DNA from: Acidobacteriota bacterium
GTDB lineage: Bacteria > Acidobacteriota > Terriglobia > Terriglobales > Acidobacteriaceae
Assembly (NCBI GenBank): GCA_021793595.1
Contig: JAJYSL010000065.1
Span: forward strand, 1-20,054
Direction of reading: 5' to 3'
Length of the DNA stretch: 20,054 bases
Shown here in pieces: positions 8,976 through 15,119 of this stretch. The stretch's first letter is position 1. Each line of letters begins with the position of its first letter. The notes beneath the pieces were generated by a model that was given only the letters and a program-made list of their open reading frames with translations, was not told the origin of the DNA and did no database searches. The position numbers were made by a program, and so were the translations under genes.

Positions 8976-9038
8976 TTGAACCTTGAAAGCGAAAAACCCA
9001 CTCGGCCAATCGGCTACGGGTGGGTTTCCATGGTTCAA
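8976..9038 (-). terminator. Nested hairpin with a T-run immediately upstream of tRNA-Cys
   Basis: Three nested arms are visible: TTGAACC (8976-8982) with GGTTCAA (9032-9038), AAACCCAC (8994-9001) with GTGGGTTT (9020-9027), and GCC (9005-9007) with GGC (9012-9014). On the minus strand the 8-bp middle stem is followed by TTTTTCGCTTT, which looks like an intrinsic terminator for transcripts coming from the def side, about 240 bases past its stop. The T-run ends only about 20 bases before the tRNA, leaving little room for a separate tRNA promoter. A tRNA precursor leader structure is therefore an alternative. Confidence 0.4.
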
Positions 9039-9274
9039 GCGACATTGTCTTAGTTCCACTCGCTCATGGACATACCCGCAGGCGGCTACAGCAACAGCAC
9101 AGACAGCGACGGGTTGGAGCGATGTTCAGCATTTTGTAGGAAGAAGCGATCCAGCGGCTTCTTGAAATCTGAGGATAGTGCGGGCAGCAAATTGCTGTCA
9201 AATCATCGCGCAATCGTTTTCAGCGGCGTGCTGATGCCTGACGCATGGTTTATCGGCGCAATCGGGCGAATGTC
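9039..9274. other. Non-coding stretch between tRNA-Cys leader and def
   Basis: Together with the hairpin this makes a gene-free stretch of 305 bases (8970-9274). The only structure I see here is a 7-bp inverted repeat, AAGAAGC (9141-9147) with GCTTCTT (9157-9163), with a 9-base loop and no T-run on either side. Short open frames exist but lack Shine-Dalgarno sequences and recognisable protein patterns. No second tRNA is visible. Confidence 0.5.
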
Positions 9275-9841
9275 TTAGTGGCCGCGCGAGCGATTTTTCC
9301 AGTGGCGCTGGTAGTTGTCGAGCGTCGAAAACGTCTGGCTCTGCATGCGATCGATGTAGATTTTTCCATGCAGGTGATCGATCTCATGCTGCAGAATGCG
9401 CGCGTACCATCCTGCGGCTTCGATGATCCGAGACCTACCATGATGATCGAGACAGGTGACACGAACAGAGCGCGACCGCGAAACCTCCGCCATGAATCCC
9501 GGAAGACTCAGGCAACCTTCAAAGAAGGAAACCTCTGAGTCGGAAAGCAATTCAATCTGCGGATTGATCAGCACATGGAAGTCGACGGGCACGCGTTCTC
9601 TTTCCTTCAACTCAGCTTCGGTGGCCGCCTTATGGTATTCCGCCCGATCCTCAATCACTGCCAGATTCAGTGACTGTCCAATCTGTGGTGCTGCCAATCC
9701 AACTCCCGGCGCGTCCCGCAGCGTCTCCCGCATATGCTCAATCAAGTCTTTGATCTGAGGGCTGCGAATCTCTTTGGGCGTAAGTGGGCGCGGGGTTTGC
9801 CGCAATACGGGATGTCCAACAGCAACAATCTTTAGCAGCAT
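9275..9841 (-). CDS. def: Peptide deformylase
   Basis: 188-residue cytoplasmic metalloenzyme that removes the formyl group from nascent N-terminal fMet. All three signature motifs are present: GVGLAAPQIG (46-55), EGCLS (108-112, with the metal-ligand Cys110) and HEIDH (152-156, two His ligands and the catalytic Glu). The segment between motifs 1 and 2 (about 60-90) carries a charged insertion, AEYHKAATEAELKERERVPV, that makes it somewhat longer than the E. coli enzyme. Variants with this insertion are known among bacterial deformylases. The ATG at 9841 has AGGA a few bases upstream and gives the standard MLLKIVAVGHPVLR start. The usual partner fmt is not adjacent. The gene is divergent from the trans-sulfuration pair, with a 280-base spacer. 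Confidence 0.95.
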   Translation of the reverse strand: MLLKIVAVGHPVLRQTPRPLTPKEIRSPQIKDLIEHMRETLRDAPGVGLAAPQIGQSLNLAVIEDRAEYHKAATEAELKERERVPVDFHVLINPQIELLSDSEVSFFEGCLSLPGFMAEVSRSRSVRVTCLDHHGRSRIIEAAGWYARILQHEIDHLHGKIYIDRMQSQTFSTLDNYQRHWKNRSRGH

Positions 9842-9901
9842 TTTTCCTGCAATTCTGGCGATCGCCAGGCAAGCGCAGCAGCCTGAATCGCATTCTCTCT
9901 A

Positions 9902-9910
9902 TGCTACAAT
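9902..9910 (+). promoter_or_regulatory. Candidate extended -10 promoter for the trans-sulfuration operon
   Basis: TGCTACAAT is an extended -10 element (TG-N-TACAAT). Extended -10 promoters can work without a strong -35 box, and only a poor one (CCTGAA, 9882-9887) is present at the right distance. The start point would be near 9917, giving a leader of about 205 bases before the TTG start at 10122. It is the best promoter-like sequence in the def/trans-sulfuration spacer. Confidence 0.4.
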
Positions 9911-9928
9911 TTAGCAACTTCTTTGGTG

Positions 9929-10021
9929 ATGGAGTTCTGCCGAGTGACGACGATTCAACCTTCTCGAATGTATATGGCCATGCCCGCCCCAGGCGGTCGC
10001 AGGCCAGCTTCAGAAGTCTGA
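9929..10021 (+). CDS. Possible 30-codon upstream ORF (leader peptide) with a Met-rich patch
   Basis: ATG at 9929 to TGA at 10019-10021 encodes 30 residues with a Cys at position 4 and three Met codons in five positions (RMYMAM, residues 13-18). The patch lies just before the left arm of a 10-bp inverted repeat and upstream of a Met/Cys biosynthetic gene, a layout reminiscent of attenuator leader peptides. The ribosome-binding sequence is weak (GGTG directly before the ATG), and an ORF this short can occur by chance. Confidence 0.2.
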   Translation: MEFCRVTTIQPSRMYMAMPAPGGRRPASEV

Positions 10022-10060
10022 GTTATCCCGCTCGATCTTCATTCTGGCAGCCGCCTGGGG
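9987..10060 (+). promoter_or_regulatory. Structured 5' leader built on a 10-bp perfect inverted repeat
   Basis: CCCCAGGCGG (9987-9996) pairs perfectly with CCGCCTGGGG (10051-10060). Inside it GCCAG (10003-10007) pairs with CTGGC (10044-10048), giving a nested stem with a 36-base apical region that can fold further. GGCC at 9977-9980 and 10073-10076 can extend the base. It lies in the presumed leader between the extended -10 and the TTG start. The sequence does not fit the SAM-I or SAM-II consensus as I remember them, and no poly-T follows, so control (if any) would act on translation or by an unknown mechanism. Confidence 0.4.
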
Positions 10061-10121
10061 AGTTCCCGCCACGGCCAGTTTCTCCCAGGAACCATTGCAT
10101 AGCCCTAATGGAGATTGCGTT

Positions 10122-11324
10122 TTGAGCTCACCAGATTTGGACATTTCTACCGTCGCGATTCATGGCGGACGATCGCTGGATTGCCACGCCAGCTCGATAT
10201 TGTTTCCTCTCTATCAGACCAGCACGTTTGTGCACGATGCGGTCGGCGTCGACAAAGGATTCAGTTACTCGCGAGTGTCGAACCCGACCGTGGACGCGCT
10301 GGAAAAAGCGATTGGCGCGCTGGAAGGAACGCCGCCGGCGGTTTGTTTTCGGACGGGAATGGCTGCAGTGACCACGCTTTTTCTCTCCGTGATGAAGTCC
10401 GGCGATCACGCTGTGCTGACAGACGTTGTGTATGGCGGCACCATGCGCCTGTTTCGCGAAGTGCTGGATCATCTCGGCATCACCGCATCCTTCGTGGACA
10501 CATCCGATCCGGCCAATGTTGAGGCAGCGATCACTCCCGCGACGCGCATCGTTTTCCTGGAGACGCCGGGCAATCCGACACTGAAGCTCAGCGACATTGC
10601 GGCAGTTGCGGAGATTACCAAGCGCCATTCGATTTTGTTGGCCGTCGACAACACTTTCTTGACACCGATTTTGCAGAACGTGATTCAGATGGGCGCGGAT
10701 ATTTCCCTTTTGTCGACGACGAAATATATCGATGGACATAACGCAACCGTTGGCGGCTCGTTGGCGACGCAGGATGAGAAGCTGCTGGAGCGATTTCGTT
10801 TGATCCGCAAGACCATCGGCACGACGCAGGCTCCGTTCGAAGCGTGGCTGACGCTGCAGGGAATGAAGACGCTGCCGGCGCGGTTGAAACTTCACTGCGA
10901 CAATGCCCAGGCAATTGCTGCATGGCTGGAGAGCAATCCCGCCGTACTGCGTGTCTACTACCCGGGTCTGAAATCGTGCCCGCAAAAATCTTTGGCAGAG
11001 AAACAGCAGGGTGCGGCCGGCGGCATGATTGCCTTCGAGTTGAAGGCTGGATACGACGCCACGATTCGCATGCTGAATCATGTGCAGCTCTGCTCGCGCG
11101 CAGAAAGTTTAGGAGGATTGGAAACTCTGATCACGCATCCATCTTCAACAACGCACGCCGACCTGGATCCAGACTTGCGCCGCCGTCTTGGCATCACCGA
11201 TAGCTTGGTGCGACTCTCTGTCGGACTGGAAGCTCCGCAAGATATTATCCGCGATTTGGAACAGGCGTTCGCCGCTGCTGGATGCAACAGCGAGGTGAAG
11301 GAGGTTGGCCTTGAAAATCGCTAG
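10122..11324 (+). CDS. PLP-dependent trans-sulfuration enzyme (cystathionine gamma-synthase/O-acylhomoserine sulfhydrylase-like)
   Basis: 400-residue fold-type I PLP enzyme of the Cys/Met metabolism family. It probably joins an O-acylhomoserine with cysteine (or sulfide) to make cystathionine (or homocysteine). Family landmarks are TVAIHGG near the N-terminus, YSRVSNPT, YGGTMRLF, ETPGNPTLKLSD, the VDNTF block with the PLP-binding Asp, and the PLP Lys at about residue 201 in STTKYIDGHNATVGG. The last motif is closer to CGS/MetZ than to MetC. No ATG is available: TTG at 10122 is preferred because GGAG (10110-10113) lies 8 bases upstream, while a TTG at 10095 is an alternative. The stop overlaps the next gene by 14 bases, so the two are probably translationally coupled. 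Exact substrate cannot be decided from sequence. Confidence 0.85.
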   Translation: MSSPDLDISTVAIHGGRSLDCHASSILFPLYQTSTFVHDAVGVDKGFSYSRVSNPTVDALEKAIGALEGTPPAVCFRTGMAAVTTLFLSVMKSGDHAVLTDVVYGGTMRLFREVLDHLGITASFVDTSDPANVEAAITPATRIVFLETPGNPTLKLSDIAAVAEITKRHSILLAVDNTFLTPILQNVIQMGADISLLSTTKYIDGHNATVGGSLATQDEKLLERFRLIRKTIGTTQAPFEAWLTLQGMKTLPARLKLHCDNAQAIAAWLESNPAVLRVYYPGLKSCPQKSLAEKQQGAAGGMIAFELKAGYDATIRMLNHVQLCSRAESLGGLETLITHPSSTTHADLDPDLRRRLGITDSLVRLSVGLEAPQDIIRDLEQAFAAAGCNSEVKEVGLENR

Positions 11325-12453
11325 CCGCCTGGTAAGTTTCGATCCCGCTCCTGGAGACCGCTTCCGCCCCATCTCCACCCCGATCTATCAGACAGCCACG
11401 TTTGAGCAGGAATTCTCCGATCAGTTTGGCGAATACGATTATTCGCGGAGCGGCAATCCAACCCGCGCGGTGGTCGAAAAACAGATTGCATCGCTGGAGA
11501 ACGGAACTCACGGGTATTGCTTCTCCAGCGGCATGGCCGCCATTACCACCGCGACCAAGCTGCTGCAGAGTGGTGAAGAGATTCTCGCCGACAATGATTT
11601 GTATGGCGGTACCTGCCGCCTGTTTACCAGGGTGCTGAAGCGCACCGGCATCTCCGCGAAATACGCTGACGCGTGCGATCTGGAAAACTTCGAGCGGCAC
11701 ATCACGGCGAAAACGAAATTGATTTACGTTGAGTCGCCGACCAATCCACTGCTGCGTGTGGTGGATCTGCGCAAACTGGCTGCCATGGCGCATGCTCACG
11801 GTGCAATCTTCTGCGTAGACAACAGCAGCATGTCGCCCTACCTGCAGAACCCGCTTGATCTGGGAGCGGACGTCGTTCTGCATTCGGGGACAAAGTTTCT
11901 TGGTGGACACCATGACGTAACGGCCGGAAGCATCGTGGTAAAAGACAAGGTACTGGCTGAGCAAATTTATTTTGTGCAGAACGCGGAAGGCAATGCGCTC
12001 GCACCGTTCGATTGTTATTTGCTGTTGCGCGGGATGAAGACGTTGAAGCTACGATTGGATTGCCAGCAAAAAAACGCGCAGGCCATCGGGGAATATCTTG
12101 CCCAGCATAAATTGATCCAGCGGGTCTGCTACCCGGGCCTGAAAAGCGATCCCGGCTATCAGTTGCATCATTCTCAGGCGCGCGGCGCGGGCGCTGTGTT
12201 GAGCTTTACGACTGGCTCCGTCGCGCTCTCAAAAGCCATTGCGGAAAACGCAAAGCTGTTTCGCATCACTGTCAGCTTTGGCAGTGTCAACTCTTCCATC
12301 AGCGTGCCGGGGAACATGTCCCACGCCAGTGTTCCGGTGGAATTGATGACGCAACGCGATCTGCCGAGAGACCTGGTGCGCATTTCTGTCGGGATTGAGG
12401 ACGAGGAAGACTTGCTGGCCGATCTGGATCGCGCCATCCAATCCTATCGGTGA
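11311..12453 (+). CDS. PLP-dependent trans-sulfuration enzyme (cystathionine beta/gamma-lyase-like)
   Basis: 380-residue second member of the Cys/Met PLP family, clearly diverged from the preceding gene. Landmarks are PISTPIYQTATF, YDYSRSGNPTR, SSGMAAI, YGGTCRLF, ESPTNPLLRVVD, and the PLP Lys at about residue 195 in HSGTKFLGGHHDVTAG. The KFLGGH form resembles MetC-type beta-lyases, so the likely reaction is cystathionine to homocysteine, pyruvate and ammonia. Gamma-lyase activity, giving cysteine from cystathionine, remains possible. TTG at 11311 has AAGGAGG (11298-11304) at 6 bases, whereas the in-frame TTG at 11305 abuts the AAGGAGG and is too close. It overlaps the upstream stop. Together the pair could run forward trans-sulfuration to methionine using cysteine supplied by the nearby CysE/CysK. 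Confidence 0.85.
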   Translation: MKIASRLVSFDPAPGDRFRPISTPIYQTATFEQEFSDQFGEYDYSRSGNPTRAVVEKQIASLENGTHGYCFSSGMAAITTATKLLQSGEEILADNDLYGGTCRLFTRVLKRTGISAKYADACDLENFERHITAKTKLIYVESPTNPLLRVVDLRKLAAMAHAHGAIFCVDNSSMSPYLQNPLDLGADVVLHSGTKFLGGHHDVTAGSIVVKDKVLAEQIYFVQNAEGNALAPFDCYLLLRGMKTLKLRLDCQQKNAQAIGEYLAQHKLIQRVCYPGLKSDPGYQLHHSQARGAGAVLSFTTGSVALSKAIAENAKLFRITVSFGSVNSSISVPGNMSHASVPVELMTQRDLPRDLVRISVGIEDEEDLLADLDRAIQSYR

Positions 12454-12513
12454 AGTTTACTGGGTAGCTGGTCGAAAAATCGCAGAGACTGAAGCCCAGA
12501 GATATTTTTGGAT

Positions 12514-12541
12514 CCATGGCCCGACGGATGTCGGGCCGTGG
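12514..12541. terminator. Strong 12-bp hairpin between convergent genes
   Basis: CCATGGCCCGAC-GGAT-GTCGGGCCGTGG forms a 12-bp stem (one G-T pair) with a 4-base loop, 60 bases after the trans-sulfuration operon stop and 30 bases past the opposing gene's stop. Neither side has a T-run, so it is not a canonical intrinsic terminator, but its position between convergent genes suggests a bidirectional transcript end or 3' stabiliser. Confidence 0.45.
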
Positions 12542-12561
12542 TACAAAGCACTATCGGCAGC

Positions 12562-12579
12562 GCCAAATGGTTATTTGGC
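12562..12579. repeat. Hairpin overlapping the ridA-like stop codon
   Basis: GCCAAAT-GGTT-ATTTGGC is a perfect 7-bp stem whose loop and right arm include the minus-strand TAA (12571-12573). It lies 20 bases from the larger hairpin. The two together could mark the shared 3' end region of the convergent transcripts. Confidence 0.35.
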
Positions 12580-13065
12580 TCCGCGGTCGCTCTCGAACAT
12601 GGCCATGGCCTCAATTTCAATCAGCAGATCCGGTCGGCAAAGAATTGCCTGAATCCCTGTAGAGGCCGGCAAAGGATTCAGCCCTAGTTCCCGAAAGAAC
12701 TGTGTCCGTATCTGGTTGAACTGGTCGTAATCACGCTCAATGTCGCGCAGATAGCATGTTGTCCGGACGACATCCTTCCAAGTGGCGCCTTCTGCCGCCA
12801 ACAGTCCGGTAATATTGTGGAGCGTGCGCTTCATTTGCGCGCCAAAATCTCCCACGTGCACGGTTTGACCAAATTCGTCGATGCTTGCCGTGCCTGAAAT
12901 CATCAGGATGGTGACGCCTTTAATGTCCAGCCGCAGGCCGCGCGAGAACGAAGACGGCTTGGCGTATTCATAGGCTTCGTTCAGCACGCGCGGTTCTGTG
13001 ATGGCCTTTTTGCTGACCGGGGTATGGGTTTCCGGTGGGACTTGAATGGTTTCTGTAGGTGACAT
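12571..13065 (-). CDS. RidA/YjgF-superfamily protein lacking the classical catalytic Arg
   Basis: 164-residue Rid-superfamily protein, which normally forms a trimer. The core runs from ILMISGTASIDEFGQ (53-67) through the helix QMKRTLHNITGLLAAEGATW to IEIEAMAMFE at the C-terminus. Canonical RidA hydrolyses reactive enamines such as 2-aminoacrylate and uses an Arg (R105 in E. coli, within PARSC). Here the aligned stretch is PASTG, so that Arg is replaced, and the protein belongs to a divergent Rid subgroup with unknown activity. About 30 extra N-terminal residues are Pro/Thr-rich. The ATG at 13065 is chosen because homology begins just after it, but its Shine-Dalgarno is weak. The frame stays open upstream into the next gene, which is not believed to be coding. 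Confidence 0.8.
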   Translation of the reverse strand: MSPTETIQVPPETHTPVSKKAITEPRVLNEAYEYAKPSSFSRGLRLDIKGVTILMISGTASIDEFGQTVHVGDFGAQMKRTLHNITGLLAAEGATWKDVVRTTCYLRDIERDYDQFNQIRTQFFRELGLNPLPASTGIQAILCRPDLLIEIEAMAMFESDRGAK

Positions 13066-13178
13066 AAGTAAGGACCGCCTTGTTTTGTTGAGATTCGAAA
13101 ATTCACCGCCGCCTCTGACCCCAGCAGTGGAAGTACTTGTACCCTTTGCAGCAGGGAACCAGCCCAGCTGTCGAACTA

Positions 13179-13907
13179 TTACGCCGCTCCTATCCTGTAC
13201 CCGTCCGGATCTTTGCCGCGAACACGCCGCCACCACACTTGGAATGTAGGTACGTTGACGGTGACGATAAAGAGTTTTCGCAGGCTGTTGGATGGGCACT
13301 CCAAGGGCCGGACGCCGTGCCAGGAATGTTCTGTGCGTTGGAAGAAGAGGCTTTCATTCCCGCGCGGAACCAGCGAAGCGGCCACCTTCAAATCTTCAAA
13401 GGCCGGGGCAGAATGTGGATTGAAGCGGCCCTCGTCGTCCAACATCAGGATCTGGCCGCCCCAATTAGTGTCCCAATCTTCTTCCGTGTTGAAATAAAAA
13501 ATGTGCGTCGCCAGCTTGCGCCGGGCATCGCAATGCGGGGAGACGGAACAGCCCTGCCATGCGTAGTACCACTCCATCGTCAGGATGAACTTCTGCGGTC
13601 CTAGCATTCTTCGCAGCCAAGACTGGTAGACATCGCCCTGCAACTCGGCGACAAATTCCTTCCATGGTTCCGGCAGCTCGATGCCCGGCCTGTAATGCAG
13701 AATGTAGCGATCATGCGGAGCCTGCCCGTATCCTCGTTTGACCCCGACTTTGCGATCGAACTTCTCCACCTGAGGCATGGCGCTGCGCAAGCGCTGAAAA
13801 CCTTCCTCCGTCAGCGCCGCAGGAATGCTGATCCAGGGATAGGGCTTCCGCTCACGGAACGTTTCCGGGGAAAGGGACTCGATACGTCCCGAGTCGAGAT
13901 AGGTCAC
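13179..13907 (-). CDS. 2-oxoglutarate/Fe(II)-dependent oxygenase (prolyl-4-hydroxylase-like fold)
   Basis: 242-residue putative non-haem iron oxygenase. The facial triad is visible as H125 and D127 in SPHCDARRK and H197 in HSWHGVRPL, with R210 (NSLRKLFIV) as the likely 2-oxoglutarate carboxylate ligand. The NWGGQILMLDDEGRFNP segment between them matches the jelly-roll strand pattern of 2OG-FeII_Oxy proteins. A GTG at 13907 is preceded by GGAGG about 7 bases upstream, a good ribosome-binding site. Substrate is unknown: members hydroxylate prolyl residues, small molecules or antibiotics. It is followed at 113 bases by the Rid-like gene on the same strand and is divergent from cysK across a 128-base region containing a CRP-like palindrome. 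Confidence 0.78.
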   Translation of the reverse strand: MTYLDSGRIESLSPETFRERKPYPWISIPAALTEEGFQRLRSAMPQVEKFDRKVGVKRGYGQAPHDRYILHYRPGIELPEPWKEFVAELQGDVYQSWLRRMLGPQKFILTMEWYYAWQGCSVSPHCDARRKLATHIFYFNTEEDWDTNWGGQILMLDDEGRFNPHSAPAFEDLKVAASLVPRGNESLFFQRTEHSWHGVRPLECPSNSLRKLFIVTVNVPTFQVWWRRVRGKDPDGYRIGAA

Positions 13908-13965
13908 GCCAAACCTCCGAAAGCAGGCACTTGGGAATAAGGTCTCATTTCAGCGCACATTCCTC

Positions 13966-13981
13966 GGTGACGTGCATCACG
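13966..13981. promoter_or_regulatory. CRP/FNR-like palindrome in the cysK/oxygenase divergent region
   Basis: GGTGACGTGCATCACG contains GTGA-N6-TCAC, the same half-site arrangement as the two stronger sites beside the Crp/Fnr gene and cydA. Towards cysK the best -10 is TATGCT (13998-14003), only 16 bases from the site instead of 21-22, so the operator would overlap the -35 region and could repress rather than activate. The centre of the site does not match the other two copies, which makes this the weakest of the three. Confidence 0.35.
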
Positions 13982-14035
13982 GTCAAGCAAAAAACGGTAT
14001 GCTTTCGGTATCTGGGATTTTAGAAAGGATCGGTC

Positions 14036-15007
14036 ATGAATATTGCAGCAAGCGTAACGGATCTGATTGGACGTACTCCTCTGGTGGAGTTGCATCGTGT
14101 GACGAAGGGTTGCAAGGCAAGAGTGGTGGTAAAGCTAGAGAGCCAAAACCCGCTGAGCAGCGTGAAAGACCGTATTGGCCTAGCCATGATTGAGGCCGCC
14201 GAGCGCGAAGGGAAAATTGCTCCGGGAAAGACCGTGCTGATTGAACCGACCAGTGGCAATACCGGAATTGCGCTGGCCTTTGTGGCCGCAGTCAAGGGTT
14301 ACGATGTGATCCTGACCATGCCGGAAACGATGAGCATGGAACGCCGAATCCTGCTGCTGGCGTTGGGGGCCAAAATTGTCCTGACTCCCGGACCGAACGG
14401 CGTCAACGGCGCGATTGCCAAGGCGCAAGAGCTATTGCGGGCGACTCCGAATAGCTATATGTTGCAGCAGTTTAACAATCCAGCGAACCCAAAGATCCAC
14501 TTTGATACCACTGGACCGGAAATCTGGAACGATACTGACGGAAAAGCCGACATTCTTGTTTCCGGTGTGGGCACCGGCGGGACTTTGACCGGGGTTAGCG
14601 AATATATAAAGGCGAAAAAGCCTGGCTTCTGGACGGTTGCGGTGGAACCCGCCGATAGTGCCGTGCTCTCGGGTGGCAAACCCGGGCCGCATAAGATTCA
14701 GGGTCTTGGCGCGGGATTCGTCCCCAAGATATTGAAGACAGATCTCATTGACGAAGTTATCACCGTGACCAATGATGATGCCATCGCCATGGCGCGGCGG
14801 TTGCCGAAGGAAGAGGGCTTGCTGGTTGGCATCTCCGCCGGAGCGGCCGTGCATGCGGCGCTGCAAGTGGCAAAGAATGCGAAGAACGAGGGAAAATTGA
14901 TTATTGCGATCATCCCCAGTGCCGGCGAGCGGTATCTGTCGACCGTGTTGTTCGATGAGTTCCGCAAAGAGGCGATGGAGACGAAAACGTCCGCAGTGAC
15001 GGTATGA
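14036..15007 (+). CDS. cysK: Cysteine synthase (O-acetylserine sulfhydrylase)
   Basis: 323-residue fold-type II PLP enzyme making cysteine from O-acetylserine and sulfide. The PLP Lys is K44 in [20 protein letters not shown] (72-80) binds the substrate carboxylate, and [10 protein letters not shown] (176-185) is the phosphate-binding Gly loop. PTSGNTG, MSMERR and [17 protein letters not shown] all match CysK rather than cystathionine beta-synthase with a CBS domain. A CysK-like OAS-dependent cystathionine synthase (MccA type) cannot be excluded. ATG at 14036 has AAAGGA at 14024-14029, spacer 6. A -10-like TATGCT is at 13998-14003 behind the CRP-like site. cysE follows 112 bases downstream on the same strand and supplies the substrate; the two proteins are known to form the cysteine synthase complex. 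Confidence 0.94.
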   Translation: MNIAASVTDLIGRTPLVELHRVTKGCKARVVVKLESQNPLSSVKDRIGLAMIEAAEREGKIAPGKTVLIEPTSGNTGIALAFVAAVKGYDVILTMPETMSMERRILLLALGAKIVLTPGPNGVNGAIAKAQELLRATPNSYMLQQFNNPANPKIHFDTTGPEIWNDTDGKADILVSGVGTGGTLTGVSEYIKAKKPGFWTVAVEPADSAVLSGGKPGPHKIQGLGAGFVPKILKTDLIDEVITVTNDDAIAMARRLPKEEGLLVGISAGAAVHAALQVAKNAKNEGKLIIAIIPSAGERYLSTVLFDEFRKEAMETKTSAVTV

Positions 15008-15119
15008 TACGGCTTGATAAGCCTGCTGTCCATGGTTATGCGGAGGATGATACTCGCTCCAATGTGGGTCTATCGCGGCGGCGACCTGAAGTGGCGAAAG
15101 GATCTATAGGACCACTTCT

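Noticed and set aside
9066..9278. 70-codon plus-strand ORF between tRNA-Cys and def
   Set aside because: No ribosome-binding site, low-complexity Ser/Asp-rich start and overlap with the end of def on the other strand.
9917..10121. SAM-type riboswitch before the trans-sulfuration genes
   Set aside because: The conserved core sequences of SAM-I and SAM-II that I can recall are absent; kept only as an unclassified structured leader.
13066..13299. Upstream extension of the Rid-like gene to a start at 13299
   Set aside because: The added 78 residues overlap the oxygenase gene's 3' end and show no Rid homology; the ATG at 13065 fits the family better.
14003..14008. Class II promoter for cysK at the 21-22 base distance seen for the other operators
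   Set aside because: The bases at that distance (TTTCGG) do not resemble a -10 box, so the cysK site cannot use the same geometry.
15047..15109. 20-codon ORF between cysK and cysE as a leader peptide
   Set aside because: The GGAGG abuts its ATG with no spacer, its composition is unremarkable, and it has no Cys codons. A small GGCTT-GAT-AAGCC hairpin at 15011-15023 is too weak to build an attenuator.
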